Shown here: positions 22,268 through 33,291 of the stretch, one piece after another
How the letters are laid out: each line of letters starts with the position of its first letter
Numbering within the stretch: position 1 is the stretch's first letter
Origin: Hygrocybe punicea
Lineage: Eukaryota; Basidiomycota; Agaricomycetes; Agaricales; Hygrophoraceae
NCBI GenBank assembly: GCA_963556145.1
Contig: OY744463.1
Span: 310,001-374,000 of the forward strand
DNA: 64,000 nt
Direction: 5' to 3'
Made by a program: the position numbers and the translations under genes
The notes under the pieces: generated by a model
The model's input: only the letters and a program-made list of their open reading frames with translations
Databases searched by the model: none
Told to the model about the DNA's origin: nothing

Positions 22268-24368
22268 TCAATGGATCGGTTCACATTTATTCACAAGACA
22301 GAGGTAAAATACAAATATAAACGATGATATGTGAGGAAATAATTTCAGGACTCCCAAGACCATGACCCATTGCACATTGAGTGAAATGCTCTTCATCATG
22401 TCATCTACACGCTTGAATGTATTGATGGTATGTCCAACAACGACACAGGATCCTGCAGGGATATTGTGTGGGAAGATGGGTAGTTGCTGGAGCGATATGA
22501 GAGTGGACGTGAAGTCCGCTTTGACTTTGCGTGCATCATAGATGGGCACTGACAACACATACTCAAAATATCATTTTATATTAGATGACCGGATGCTTAC
22601 CAATATCGTAAAATGATAGAGCAGCCTTATGATAAGATGGAGTGGGTCGACGAGTGAATGGACTAAGTTGTACATTTTTGGATGTCGATGCCTCTATGAA
22701 AATCGATTAGGAATTACAACTAGAAATAATCAATGCACAAACTGGGAGATGTATCCATTCCACTTGCTGTGGTCGTTGAGAAGGACACATAGTCCTTATA
22801 CAGTTGGGCCCGAAATTTGGACTCACGAATCACCATTCCAATAGCACCGACATATCGCTCCCATTCTCCTTGAAGTAGTGCACCCTGTATAACCTTGACC
22901 GGCTTTGTATTGCCACCAATCTTGGGCTCATCGAGAAAGCAGGACTCCACTATGATGACCGATATAAAGATCGTCGGCATTCCACCTCCGACTGCATGAA
23001 AGAAGTTGCGACCAAATGCACCAGTGGAGATATGGGCAGGGTTATCACGAGAGATATTAGAATACCTCCCAGATCTATCAAAGGTAATGGCGGAAACCAA
23101 TAATCTATATTATATCAAATGAATTGACTGGATCCACTTCAAATTGTCGTTGAAACAACGTACTTTCTGTTGATCTTGTAGATGTCAGTGATAATATCAC
23201 TGAACTGTGGGTTGCCGTTTCCAATTGCACTGGACCAGGATACCATCACTGCTGCCCTATATAGTTATGAGTAAATGACAAGGGTATGACTGCAATGGCA
23301 TACTTGATGTTGACGCAGTCTTGGTAGGTGTCAACAAGTTGAGGATCCCTCGTGCAAATATCGGACTCATCAACATTCGGAGATGGTAAGCTAGATTCAC
23401 GACATCTACATCAAACACCACGGTGTAATAAGATCCAACACACCTGGTGATCTGCATCAGTGCATAGGTCAGATCTCCTTCATCGCCACTGGAGCCTTTA
23501 TCATCGTCGGTATCATCGAGCATGATGGCCTTCGTGGACTTCGACTTCTTGGATGGAGTATTAGAAATGCTGTTACGATTAATGAATGAGAATATTCATA
23601 TCGGCACGTAAAATACACACGAAATTGGCTTATCGGGGTTCTTCATCAAGGCTACTTTGCGACGATGCCTAAACAGTCAAACGATTTGTTTGAACAAATG
23701 GATATGTCTATGATAACCGAACAACTCACTTAGAACCATAATCCTCTTCCTCTTCCTCCTCTTGCTCACTGTCTTGTGATTGATTAGATGCAGCTTTCAA
23801 TTTCTTGAAGGGGGAAGGCGTTTTACTATGGATAACCTGTCAATGATGAGACAACACCTATGAAAAATATTTACACATCGTCGTCATTGTCGGTGACATT
23901 GGGAGATGACATTTGACGTTTCTTTCCACTGTAACAGATTGAAATCATGTTAGATATATTTGATATTGAAACACTAACGTCTTTAACGTTGCGAAACTTG
24001 ACGGAATGCCTAATATTTGTTAACTCATATTGGATAACAATGATATGTGATTATAGATACCTTGTGAGCGTTGACGGTGCCATTACACTGCCAGTGCTTT
24101 GAATACTGACGGCATCATCATTAGCATCAGACAAAGCCACACTGTCCATTGGTCAAAAATAGCTAACTATTAAAATGATGACACATACACATCATCATCA
24201 GCCCAAGTCTTGATAACCTTCTTTCGCTTCTCGATTGTTGCAGAAGGCCATCTTTAGTGCATGCAATAGAAACTTCAGTAATACCGAGTAAAATAGGTAA
24301 ACATACATGGTGGCCTTGGGTTTTGCTTTTGAGTTTGATTTCATGGCAGTGGACTTCTTGGGAGGCAT
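22268..24368 (-). CDS. Uncharacterised multi-exon nuclear-type protein
   Basis: Likely start is the ATG at 24368 (MPPKKSTAMKSNSKAKPKAT). Many small exons follow with GT-AG joins: ATIEKRKKVIKTWADDD; SDANDDAVSIQSTGSVMAP; KRQMSSPNVTDNDDDV; KKLKAASNQSQDSEQEEEEE; SNTPSKKSKSTKAIMLDDTD; then a more globular part with AAVMVSWSSAIGNGNP, FGRNFFHAVGGGMPTIFISV, VIQGALLQGEWERYVGAIGM and finally VPIYDARKVKADFT and IPAGSCVVVGHTINTF. The first half is charged and probably disordered and nuclear; the second half matches an uncharacterised multi-copy family that I remember from Agaricomycetes. No catalytic motif is visible. It converges on the plus-strand gene ending at 22253, leaving about 15 bases between them. 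Confidence 0.55.
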
Positions 24369-24422
24369 TGGAGAGCGGTCAAAGTTGATGGAATGGTGGA
24401 TATCATCTTCACTCACGATTTA

Positions 24423-24810
24423 AATCACTCAAAAACAATAAGCTATGAATTTAAGATGAATCAGTGAATTCAAAACTTCAACAATAACATCTGAGGATCC
24501 ACCATTGGCACATGCTCATATACCAAACGAGGCTTCTTGGGCCATGTACTCCATGCAAAGCGCAAAGGTATGCATGAAAAATGGATGACTGTCCACATGA
24601 TATTCGCCACAAGTTTATACTGGTAGGTTTCATGAATTGTTGACAAGCTCAATTAAAGTTAGGAATGGAGACTAAATAAAAAGGGGTATTCATGAAACAA
24701 AATTGCATAATGCCAAATTAAGCAACATGGGGTATACTAACAGATATTGATGAATGATGGATAGGGGTTAATTCCAATGCTGTGCATACATATCCTGTGA
24801 TGCAGAATTA
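24423..24810. other. No gene seen; intergenic between divergent genes
   Basis: About 390 AT-rich bases between the starts of the minus-strand gene (24368) and the plus-strand gene (24811). It must hold both promoters if both are expressed; I see no distinctive site. Confidence 0.35.
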
Positions 24811-26260
24811 ATGCGGAAAAGCTGGAGTACATGCTTGACTATACCATATCCAAACCAGACAGCTGACAACCAACATTATATGCAGCATTTGAAAGAAATG
24901 GAAAGGATCCGTATTATGCAAAATGACGCAAACTTCAATATTCAAGAATGCAATACAAAAACAAAAACAAAACGGATCCTGAAAGCTATCATCACATGGA
25001 CATCAAAAGCTAATATGGATATGATCGGTGTGAGGATGATGGCGGAAGATATAATCCATGAAGTGGACAAAATTGTGCCACGCAATATACATCTCACCAC
25101 TGCTTTGTACGTGATGGACAACTATTACAACTTCAAGGGTGCATGTTAGCAATATCCACCATATATATACTGGCTAGTATTTGACACCAAATTGACAGCT
25201 GAACATCTGCAGGAAATCATATCTGCACGCTTAGACGATGATGGAAGTCAGCTTGCGAAGGCCACAAATGTAAGTCATTGGATTTGAAAAGGTATATCAT
25301 ATTGACCGCATTGCCAGATTTCAAATGTCAATATTGTGCATGTCGACTCTCCAAATTGCTGGAAGTTTACACTTCCAACCAATGATGAATCCGAACATCA
25401 AGAATTGGTATTAAGTTTGCAAGCGATTTTGGTGGCGAAAGATCTTCCACCCATAACAACCAGGTATGTGCTAAATTCGTATTAATTCCTTGAATACCAT
25501 TCTGATAAACCACTGTAATAGTCAACCAGAATGCCGAACACCCTTCATATGTCAAAGCATAGTCGTAACTGGCCTTGATACAATGGGCTTTCAATCCTAT
25601 ATCGATAACCTCCGGATTCTGCACCAGAAACTGGCTCGTCAATTTCCTGACAAAACAATGCAAGCTTTTATGCCTTCTACATACATGGATTACATGGCAC
25701 TCGCACCAGGAACCCGATATTTCACTGATCGCCGACACGACAACTCTTCCCCTCACATTCCATTCGAGCATGCCATTGATCCAAAAGGCATATTAACCTC
25801 ACTTGCGAATTCCCGCTACTTTCATGGCCAGGACAATTGCGTACTTTATTACAAGTTGAAGTCTGATAGAAATCGACATTGGTGAGTGACGATGAATTGG
25901 GATCACATCTGTACTGATGGAAATATTATTAGCTTCATTCCAACAAACCCAACTTGCTTTAGAAGTGGTGATATAGTGGAGGTTCAGTTTACAATATCGG
26001 CAGTTCCGGTAAAGATGGATAAATTCAAGATGATTCTGAATCTACGGTCATTGGCACTGGTAGACAGTGACTTCACAGAGGTAACGCTTCAATACATCAA
26101 GAATTAAACGAATACTGATGTATATTCTCAGGAAGCAACTATGATTCGCAACAAGACAGCTTTGCCTACACCAACTACACAGTGCAAAATAGCCATCAAA
26201 CGGCATGTTGGGTATGTGGAAGACAGTAATGATGCAGAGGGTGTTGTGGAAACAAGGTGA
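24811..26260 (+). CDS. Multi-copy Agaricomycete protein of unknown function
   Basis: The first open stretch starts at 24811 and contains KRILKAIITWTSKANMDM and KIVPRNIHLTTALYVMDN. It continues as VFDTKLTAEHLQEIISARLD, then exons with SNVNIVHVDSPN and LQAILVAKDLPPITT, then SQPECRTPFICQSIVVTGLD and the tract PGTRYFTDRRHDNSSPHIP, then (after GT-AG introns at about 25879-25931 and 26082-26131) CFRSGDIVEVQFTISAVPVK, KFKMILNLRSLALVDSDFT and a tail ending KRHVGYVEDSNDAEG at 26260. The segment GDIVEVQ.TI.AVP.K..KMIL.LRS.AL is the hallmark of a very large uncharacterised family in Agaricomycetes. A TAG at 25147-25149 lies either in a 39-base intron or is a CAG-to-TAG nonsense codon; the sequence alone does not settle it. 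Confidence 0.6.
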
Positions 26261-26336
26261 CACCTCAATAATATGAATATCGACCGATGCTAATGTATAA
26301 TATTGTATGTACTCAAACTGTTGATATGTTACAGCT

Positions 26337-26870
26337 GTTTTGCTATCTGATGGCAGCAACTGCACTGTTTTGAATCAATTGAGAAATTTGGACTTGGTAG
26401 AATCTTGGGTGCTGTGTATTGTATCTCATGAAATACTATTTGGATTAAGATGGTTATACAGGGAAAGTTGTACTATATCTTGAGGACTATCTACTCCTGT
26501 AATTACATTTGGACAATATTTAGGATATGGTGAGTTGTTGATGAAATAAAAAGGTAGACCAGTACTTTTTGACACCCAAAATGATACTGTCAAGTTATGA
26601 CATCGAAAGAGCTTATATGAAGAAGACTGGAGGGAGAAGGTTGTTCATCTTTTCAAGGCCTAGAAGTACATATACCATATTCTTCTCTGTTTTTGTCCTT
26701 TGAGCCATTATTGCATCTGTACCATGTTTGTCTGTCATTAAGCTCGAAATACAACCAGAATCAACCATCTTAATCCAAGCAGTATTTCATGAGATACAAA
26801 ACACAGCACCCAAAATTCAAATTTCTCAATTGATTCAAAAAGGTGCAGTTACTGCCATCAGATAGTAAAA
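26337..26870. mobile_element. Fold-back (MITE-like) element with about 110-bp inverted arms
   Basis: The left arm (26337-26455, containing CTATCTGATGGCAGCAACTG and later GTATCTCATGAAATACT) is the inverted copy of the right arm (26763-26870), separated by about 310 bases with no coding potential. Arms match closely except for a roughly 10-base extra segment in the left arm (GACTTGGTAG). I could not fix a target duplication, so the superfamily is open. Confidence 0.8.
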
Positions 26871-28323
26871 TGACGGTAAACTATTGAAAGTTGTAAATCA
26901 TGATGATACATGGAACCATTCTGAATACATCAATTTACTATGAAATGTGTCTTCTATATATTGTAATTGAAATTTGGCTATTGATTCAGGCATCAAGCAT
27001 TGATGACACATATGTGACATGTCCAGATATTGTATTCTTCAATCATTGTTAGACTGTGACTCTGCAATTTGAGGATCCACAATATGCAAGAGGTGTGCCT
27101 TTTTGCTGAAAATATGAGAATGAGCTATTGAAAATCCATTATCTACCTATAATCCAGATTTAATGTTTGCATATTCTCTTTGTATCATCACTGGATAGCT
27201 AACTATATCCAATGTTCAATGTGTACTGATCACATATGACAATAGTAACCTGAACATATTGACTGAACACATTGACCGAACACACCGAACATGTCCAATA
27301 TGTTCGGTTTGTGGTCCATGAAACTGAATTACAATTCATTGTACAAATTCAATCAAACTACCTTTACTTCTCATATGTGATGCATAACCTTTTGTTCATA
27401 GACGTGTCATATTAACTGGACGAAATCTGCAGGTGCAACAAGCATATTTACTCCTTTATATCTAAATTGATAACGAAATTCACTGCTGTACTGAGAAGCC
27501 TATGTTGCTATGTTCCTGCATTGATACCATTGGATTGTATCTTGGCCCAACCTTCACTTCTTCCCATCCTGCCATAAATATGATGCTTTGCTATTTAATA
27601 ATTGCTTTCCCATCATATTAGTTTGTTCTGGCCTGATTGGAGCTTCTCTTGAACTAATTATGTTCCTTGTCCTTTTGTCTTGATCTTGAATCATTATGCA
27701 GTTGACTGCATTTATTGTACTATTTTCGTGTCCTTTGATAAAATATCAACAAATTATAAACCTCACCCTTATGAGCCCATTCAATGAATACATTGAAACA
27801 GCATCTGGGGTACCAATGTATGAACTCCATAGTTTCTCAATGTATTCAACCTGTTCCTTGTGATTCCAATGTACATAGCTATTATATGTATCTGTAGACA
27901 AAGTTATCATATCTGGTTCATTCAGTCTATATTGCACTGGCAATTCCTCAGAATACAGCAGAGATACTAGTTGGACAATACAGAACTCTCAGTACTGTTC
28001 AGACAGGTTTTCAACTCATCCATATGTCATAATGTGCACATTACACCAACAAAGAATACGATTATTGTCATGAAGTCAACTTAGCAGTGGACTACACTTT
28101 CCCAACTTGGCACCTTTGATCTGGTGACCTTATTGTTCTTGCTCATTTGAGACAACAAATTCTCACAGTTACAAAGTCAGCAGTCACACGGTTTCAAATT
28201 TATTCACAGGGCTTCAAAATTGTTCCCACAGTTTGCAACAATTGTTCCCATGGCTTGGCAAATTAGAGTCTGACCCTGAGTTGAAAAATCCACCGTATAG
28301 AACGATTCCCTTATAGGGACTCA
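26871..28323. other. No clear gene; AT-rich with a satellite fragment
   Basis: About 1.45 kb of AT-rich DNA. At 27255-27310 there is one diverged unit of the 82-bp palindromic satellite (CACCGAACATGTCC...ATGTTCGG). A 65-codon minus-strand frame at 27943-27746 (MITLSTDTYNSYVHWNHKEQ) has protein-like composition and a GT donor at its end, so it may be an orphan exon, but I cannot assign it. Confidence 0.4.
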
Positions 28324-28810
28324 TAATATCCAGGTATGGCAATTGTCAATTACGTGGTGAGATATTGTTGAGGTGGAAGTCAGAAATATCAATGGCAGAA
28401 GGGTTTCGGTACCGATGCCAAAGATAGATCATAACAAGGTAAAAACCAATGAGGAAGGTGATGGCGATGCAGCCAATGATGATTACGGTAATTAGTTGTG
28501 TCGGGAGTACAGCCATTGTAAATCGGTTTGTCGTGGGATGAAGTCAACAATATGCAGGGCGAGGGAAAAGACAATAGCAATGATGTCCGTTGGCAAGGAG
28601 ACTATTCGGGTACAGCAAGGTAACGTGGGGATGTGTCCATGGTCGGTCTGGATTGTTCTAGAAGAAAAGAGAACAAGGACAAGAAGAAACAACGATGTCT
28701 GAAAGAAGACAAAAGGTAAAAGGAAACGAAAAAGGAAGGTGTGATCAGGTGGAATCGTCATGGTGGGTAACGGAGTCGGAATCGGAGTTGCGGAGTTGAA
28801 AAATGTAACA
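28324..28810 (+). mobile_element. Left-truncated second copy of the solo-LTR-like repeat
   Basis: Matches about 16075-16588 over its whole length with scattered substitutions and small indels, including GGCAATTGTCAATTACGTG near the left and the terminal GTAACA at the right (28805-28810). Sequence to the left of 28324 does not match the first copy. It directly abuts the start of the broken gene at about 28830, so it may have inserted in, or mobilised with, that gene. Confidence 0.85.
28346..28516 (-). CDS. Second copy of the 56-aa membrane peptide
   Basis: ATG at 28516, TGA at 28348-28346. It starts MAVLPTQLITVIIIG and keeps the same hydrophobic span, the LVMIYLWH border and the RNPSAID...SDFHL tail as the copy at 16097-16267. 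Differences in the encoded peptide are mostly conservative (V to I, S to C, H to Y, D to N), with a W-to-R and a T-to-P change as exceptions. The host repeat is otherwise truncated and rearranged, which makes preservation of an uninterrupted frame noteworthy. Confidence 0.45.
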   Translation of the reverse strand: MAVLPTQLITVIIIGCIAITFLIGFYLVMIYLWHRYRNPSAIDISDFHLNNISPRN

Positions 28811-29537
28811 TCAGCCATGCACTCTCACTGCCTGTGGGAAGGATCAATGCCATGTATGTTCCAGTATTGGGCTGCCCCACACCAATATGGCTATCAGCTC
28901 TCCTATCGTAACCGTCAGGATGTGTAAATCATCGCTACACATTCTCGAAACGCATTCGTCCCTCTCATGGCAACCATCTCATTTTGCCTCCTCATCTTGG
29001 ACGCTAAAACTCAGACCCATGATGTCGAATGGCGAACCAAAGTGCTCGAAAGCACTGGCATCCATCATGAATGGCTTATGGAGCTTGAGTTATCTGTGGT
29101 TGGAAATAAGCTCATTCCGAGAGTAGGCGGAATCATCGACATGAACTCCTGCGACTTCAAGTTCATGCTGCTGCTGCTTTGGAAAATGAAGATGCCACTT
29201 TTTCTCCACTGGGTGAACATTGACAACTGCCCCTTACGTGTCCAACAATTTTTGGCAACCTATGATTTAGTCCCAAGTCACACCAATATCAAGCACCTCT
29301 GCGCTCAGTTTTTGGCCATCCAACCACCTGGGTCCAATGAAAACAATGAGGTCACTCTTGATTCCAATGAAAACAGTGAGGTTGCTCCTGATTCACCCCC
29401 TCAGCATTTCCTGCCCATCAAACGATACAGCAGTCAGCGAGAGGGAGAGGATCGGAAAGAGTTCTTTGCTTGCCATGCGACACAGAATGCTTTGCAAATA
29501 GAAAGGGAAATGGCTGAGTCTCGGATGCAGCGGGAGG

Positions 29538-31040
29538 TAGTGTTTTAAGGTCCGGTCCAGTCCAGTTTTTTGCCATTTTTGGACATTAACCAGAACCGGA
29601 CCGGTTAACTCATCACACAATTTGTCAAAAACCTGAACCGGACCTATGAGGACCGGTTCATTTTTTGATTTTGGGTGGACCCAACCGGTCTTAACCGGTT
29701 CCAACCAGGGAAAATCACACTTGAGTGTCTAAATAGTTAAACCTTTCTTAATAATTAATAACTAATGGTTTTGTGGGCACATTGGGCCATTGGCGACCCC
29801 GTTGGTGACGTTGGTGAGTCTCTCTGCACACCCACCCACACTCTTCAACCTCGCAAAACTGGACACGCGTCAATTGACGCGTCGCCGTGTGTATGCGAGG
29901 TGGACTGAGGTGTGGGCGTTGCAGCCCCATTGATGCCGGCGTTGGCGAACCCGTTGCGTTGACGGCCCCCAGTGGTGGGGGTGTTGGCGTATTGGTGGGG
30001 GCATTGTGGCCCTGTTGATGCTGGCATTGGCGGAACCGTTGATGGTGGCAGTGGTGGGTGTTGGCATGTTGGTGGGGGCGTTGCGGCTCCGTTGATGGCA
30101 GTGTTGCCGGTCCCGTTGATGGTGGCAGTGGTGGGTGTTGGCATGTTGGTGGGGGCGTTGCGGCTCCGTTGATGGCAGCGAGGTGGACTGAGGTGTGGGC
30201 GTTGCAGCCCCGTTGATGCCGGTGTTGGTGAACCCGTTGCGTTGACGGCCCCCAGTGGTGGGGGTGTTGGCGTATTGGTGGGGGCGTTGCGGCTCCGTTG
30301 ATGGCAGTGTTGCCGGTCCCGTTGATGGTGGCAGTGGTGGGTGTTGGCATGTTGGTGGGGGTGTTGCGGCTCCGTTGATGGCAGTGTTGCTGGTCCCGTT
30401 GATGGTGGCAGTGGTGGGTGTTGGCATGTTGGTGGGGGCGTTGCGGCTCCGTTTATGGCAGCATTGGCGGTCCCGTTGATGGTGGCAGTGGTGGTCACGT
30501 CGGACGCATGGGCAGTTGGTAATGGGCGCATTGGTGGGTCGTCGTGTTGGTCAGGAATTAGCGTAGAAAAATAAATGAAAAACGAAAAAAAAACATACCT
30601 TTTCTGCAGCGGGGGTGGGCACACCACCCCCCACTGCCTTTTCTCACTTCCTTGTGGCCATCACGGTCGTTTTGCAGCCGTCGTGGCAGGTGGGTGGGTT
30701 GGCGGGTTCAAATTGGTCGTGTTGATGATAAATAAAAAATAAAAATAAAAAACATACTTTCGCAGCAGGGAGGGATGCACCCATCCCTGCTGCCCCTGCT
30801 TGCTCGTTACGTTCACCTTCTTGCTTCTCGGTGTTGGTGCTGCTGTTGTGGGTGTTGTCCAGTTGTGACCGGTTGTGGCCGGTTGCAACTTGGTTGCATA
30901 AGCATCAGCCAAATTGGGCAACCGCAACCGGCAACCTCCCAAATTGGGTGCAACTGCAACCGGTGGTCCGGTCTTTTTCGGTTCAGTCCGGTTGGGTCCC
31001 GGTTTTTTTCCGGTCCTATGGACTGGACCTTGAAACACTA
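29538..31040. mobile_element. Non-autonomous hAT-like element, 1,503 bp
   Basis: Ends are TAGTGTTTTAAGGTCC and the inverse GGACCTTGAAACACTA, flanked by 8-base repeats GCGGGAGG (29530-29537) and GTGGGAGG (31041-31048, one mismatch). Eight-base duplications and a TAGnGTT-type terminus are hAT characters. The regions next to both ends are packed with AACCGG/CCGGTT motifs, like the subterminal binding sites of hAT transposases. There is no transposase; the middle is a tandem repeat array. The long open frames inside (proline/histidine/threonine-rich on the minus strand, glycine-rich on the plus strand) are by-products of the array. Confidence 0.9.
29940..30490. repeat. 77-bp tandem repeats inside the hAT-like element
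   Basis: GTTGATGGTGGCAGTGGTGG starts at 30038 and 30115, and again at 30321, 30398 and 30475; successive units are 77 bases apart. A different unit beginning GAGGTGGACTGAGGTGTGGG occurs twice (near 29907 and 30179), showing that a larger block was itself duplicated. Confidence 0.85.
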
Positions 31041-32689
31041 GTGGGAGGCGGTAGCTGCCAAAGGTTGCACACCAGGGAGGAAAGGGGCTTGGGTTTATTA
31101 CTGGGACAATGTAGATGGTTTCCTCATTCGTAGAGCTGCAGGCCACAACAAGTACAATATTTTATATGGGACGATTATGCCCCTAGTCAGCGCCGATATG
31201 ATTAAGTCAATAACTAGTGGGATCTATGTGAAGAGTTTGCCCCTAAGGATCAACCAGATAACGGCTCTGATTACTCATGTGACTCTTTCTATGACACCCC
31301 TCCCCTCCTTCCAGAAGAGAATCCATCTCACCTTCCCAACCACAATGAGGGGCCATACTCCTCAGCATCAGATCTAGAATGAGTCCATGGTACATGGGAG
31401 GCCCAGGAATTGACCATTGACTCTGAAGAGACTGTTGAAGACCTGGCATACTCTCGCTTTGGCTTCGTGAACCCTCTCCTTCCTCTACCTGAGCCCAAGA
31501 CTAATGCGGCTTGGTTATTGGTCAAGAATTCGCTTGGTTTCCACTGGAAAAGTTGTGCTTCGCTTTCGAAGGATGTTAGGGGTTCTATGATGGCCTTTTT
31601 CAACCATCTAGCATCCACCAAGTCAGTCAATGATATACCTCCTGTGGTGTACGACATTTTACAAGATGGTATGCCTGTGCATGATGGCAAGGTCCACATT
31701 CATCGCAAGATTTTGGGTGGCCAGGTTTATTATATCCTTTGGCCAAAACATTCCATGCCTTATACATTCGAGCTTGGCCTCACTAGTGCTGTCGTCGCCG
31801 TCGCTGCAACCCTACGCAACCAATGGGGCCCCAAACTTCCAGTCATCGCACGTGAGCTGTTGACCAGAGGTATTACATTCAACACATTCATTCGAGGTGA
31901 TCCCCGCCCCCCTACACCAGAGAGATTGGTTCCCCACTTCGCAGGTCTAGGCTATTGCCCACAAGGCTACAAACCAGACCATATTGACTATGCAGCATAC
32001 AAGACGCGGCGTGATCATCTTCTCTCTCCTCCTCATGGCTGAGCTGCTCTGTTAATGGGTGGCCTCATCGCTCGTCTTGCAAGAGAAATAGTGCTAGCCC
32101 TAGGACCCCAAGGACCCTTAGATAGTCTTTCCCTTTCCTGTTAGTAGCTTAGTCATCCATTCCAGGGTTTCCCTTGCTTTCCCCTCCCCACTGTGACTCC
32201 CCCTGAGTCTTCCCCTGAGAGGTCTGGAGATCCCCTCTCTACCATCCAATCAAGTTTTCCAGACTGGCACTGTTCTGTTCAATAAGTCTTCCTCCAGATA
32301 CTGGGATGATCATCTGACTGTGGATGAAGTGAATACAATCAGTGGCATGTACAGGGTGGACACGGGTGAGTAATATTTGGACTATCTATCCCTGCACATA
32401 AACTTAACAATTTCACAGGTCAGTGCGATAAGATGCAAGGGTCTCAGACCACAGATGTTTCTTGGTGGCCAAAACCTTTGGCTTGGGAGGTATCGGGTCT
32501 GTATGTTGGTCACTGGTCCCAAGATTGTGAGGCATGGTTTCAGAAGTGTCTTGAGGATATCAAATCAGGAGTTGCTGATCTGAGGTCCAGTGTCAAATGG
32601 AGACACTCCCTCAGGTTTTGGAAGACGGCTGCTCCTGCTAATGAGAAACTCGTAGGACACTTTCTTGATCATTATTATTTGTAGATCTC

Positions 32690-33283
32690 TCTGCCCAAGC
32701 TGTCTGCATCCTGTAGCTCTTCCAGTCGTATACTGTTAATACTGTTTGGTGTTTTGTTCAATGGCATGTAAATTTTCTCTGACAATGATGCATGTGATCT
32801 TTTACCATGATGCACAATGAGCTTACAATGAGCTTACAATCATCGTTGGATCATCGTCCACCTTGTTCAGGAACAACTGAAACTAAATTCATTGGTTTCC
32901 GGTTGGGGAACCCAACAATTGGCAAAGGAACTTTTGGTGCGCAATAGCCAAAAATAAATATCTAAAGTTAATTGTTCAGGGTAACATTTTTGACTACCCC
33001 AAATTATTATCAACAGACAGTCTGAATTGAATTCAGAAACTCAAGTTTGCAGAATCAGTTTCAGATCACGAGATACTTATGTTTCGAGACAACTTATTAT
33101 CCAACCTCGAAACAGAACCTGTTTTTATATTTTCACTGTTGTTTTCAGGGGTGCTGGAATTAATCATTTTTGGACTGTTTTCTGCTAGCCTAATTATGGT
33201 CTCGAAATTATTAATTTCGGGCTAGTTTGCAGTGCAACTGAAATTGTTTATTTTCCAGTGTGATAGTGATACAGAAAAAGGGG
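32690..33283. other. No gene seen
   Basis: Sequence between the end of the broken gene and the second hAT-like element. GAGCTTACAAT is tandemly duplicated at about 32819-32840. No protein-like frame. Confidence 0.4.
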
Positions 33284-33291
33284 GTGCAAGT

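Larger units (their letters stand above)
28830..32684 (+). pseudogene. Multi-copy basidiomycete gene broken by a hAT-like insertion
   Basis: The frame reads QYWAAPHQYGYQLSYRNRQD, a TAA at 28925-28927, then IIATHSRNAFVPLMATISFC, WRTKVLESTGIHHEWLMELE and IPRVGGIIDMNSCDFKFM. It reaches MAESRMQRE at 29537, where the element at 29538-31040 intervenes; removing it with one 8-base duplication restores REAVAAKGCTPGRKGAWVYY in frame. Beyond lie a two-base insertion near 31164, TAA (31203-31205), TAG (31215-31217), TGA (31380-31382) and TGA (32040-32042), all C-to-T explicable, around family segments such as APSQRRYD, WDLCEEFAP and AALLMGGLIARLAREIV. The last exon, after an intron near 32366-32418, has TTDVSWWPKPLAWEVSGLYV and LRFWKTAAPANEK and stops at 32684. 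I recall this as a very common uncharacterised family. Function unknown. Confidence 0.8.

Noticed and set aside
25147..25149. TAG in the gene at 24811-26260 counted as a C-to-T nonsense codon
   Set aside because: A 39-base GT-AG intron could contain it, so I left it out of the mutation list.
29748..30627. Open frames of 185-260 codons inside the first hAT-like element
   Set aside because: They are Pro/Thr/His-rich or Gly-rich translations of a 77-bp tandem repeat, and several frames are open at once.
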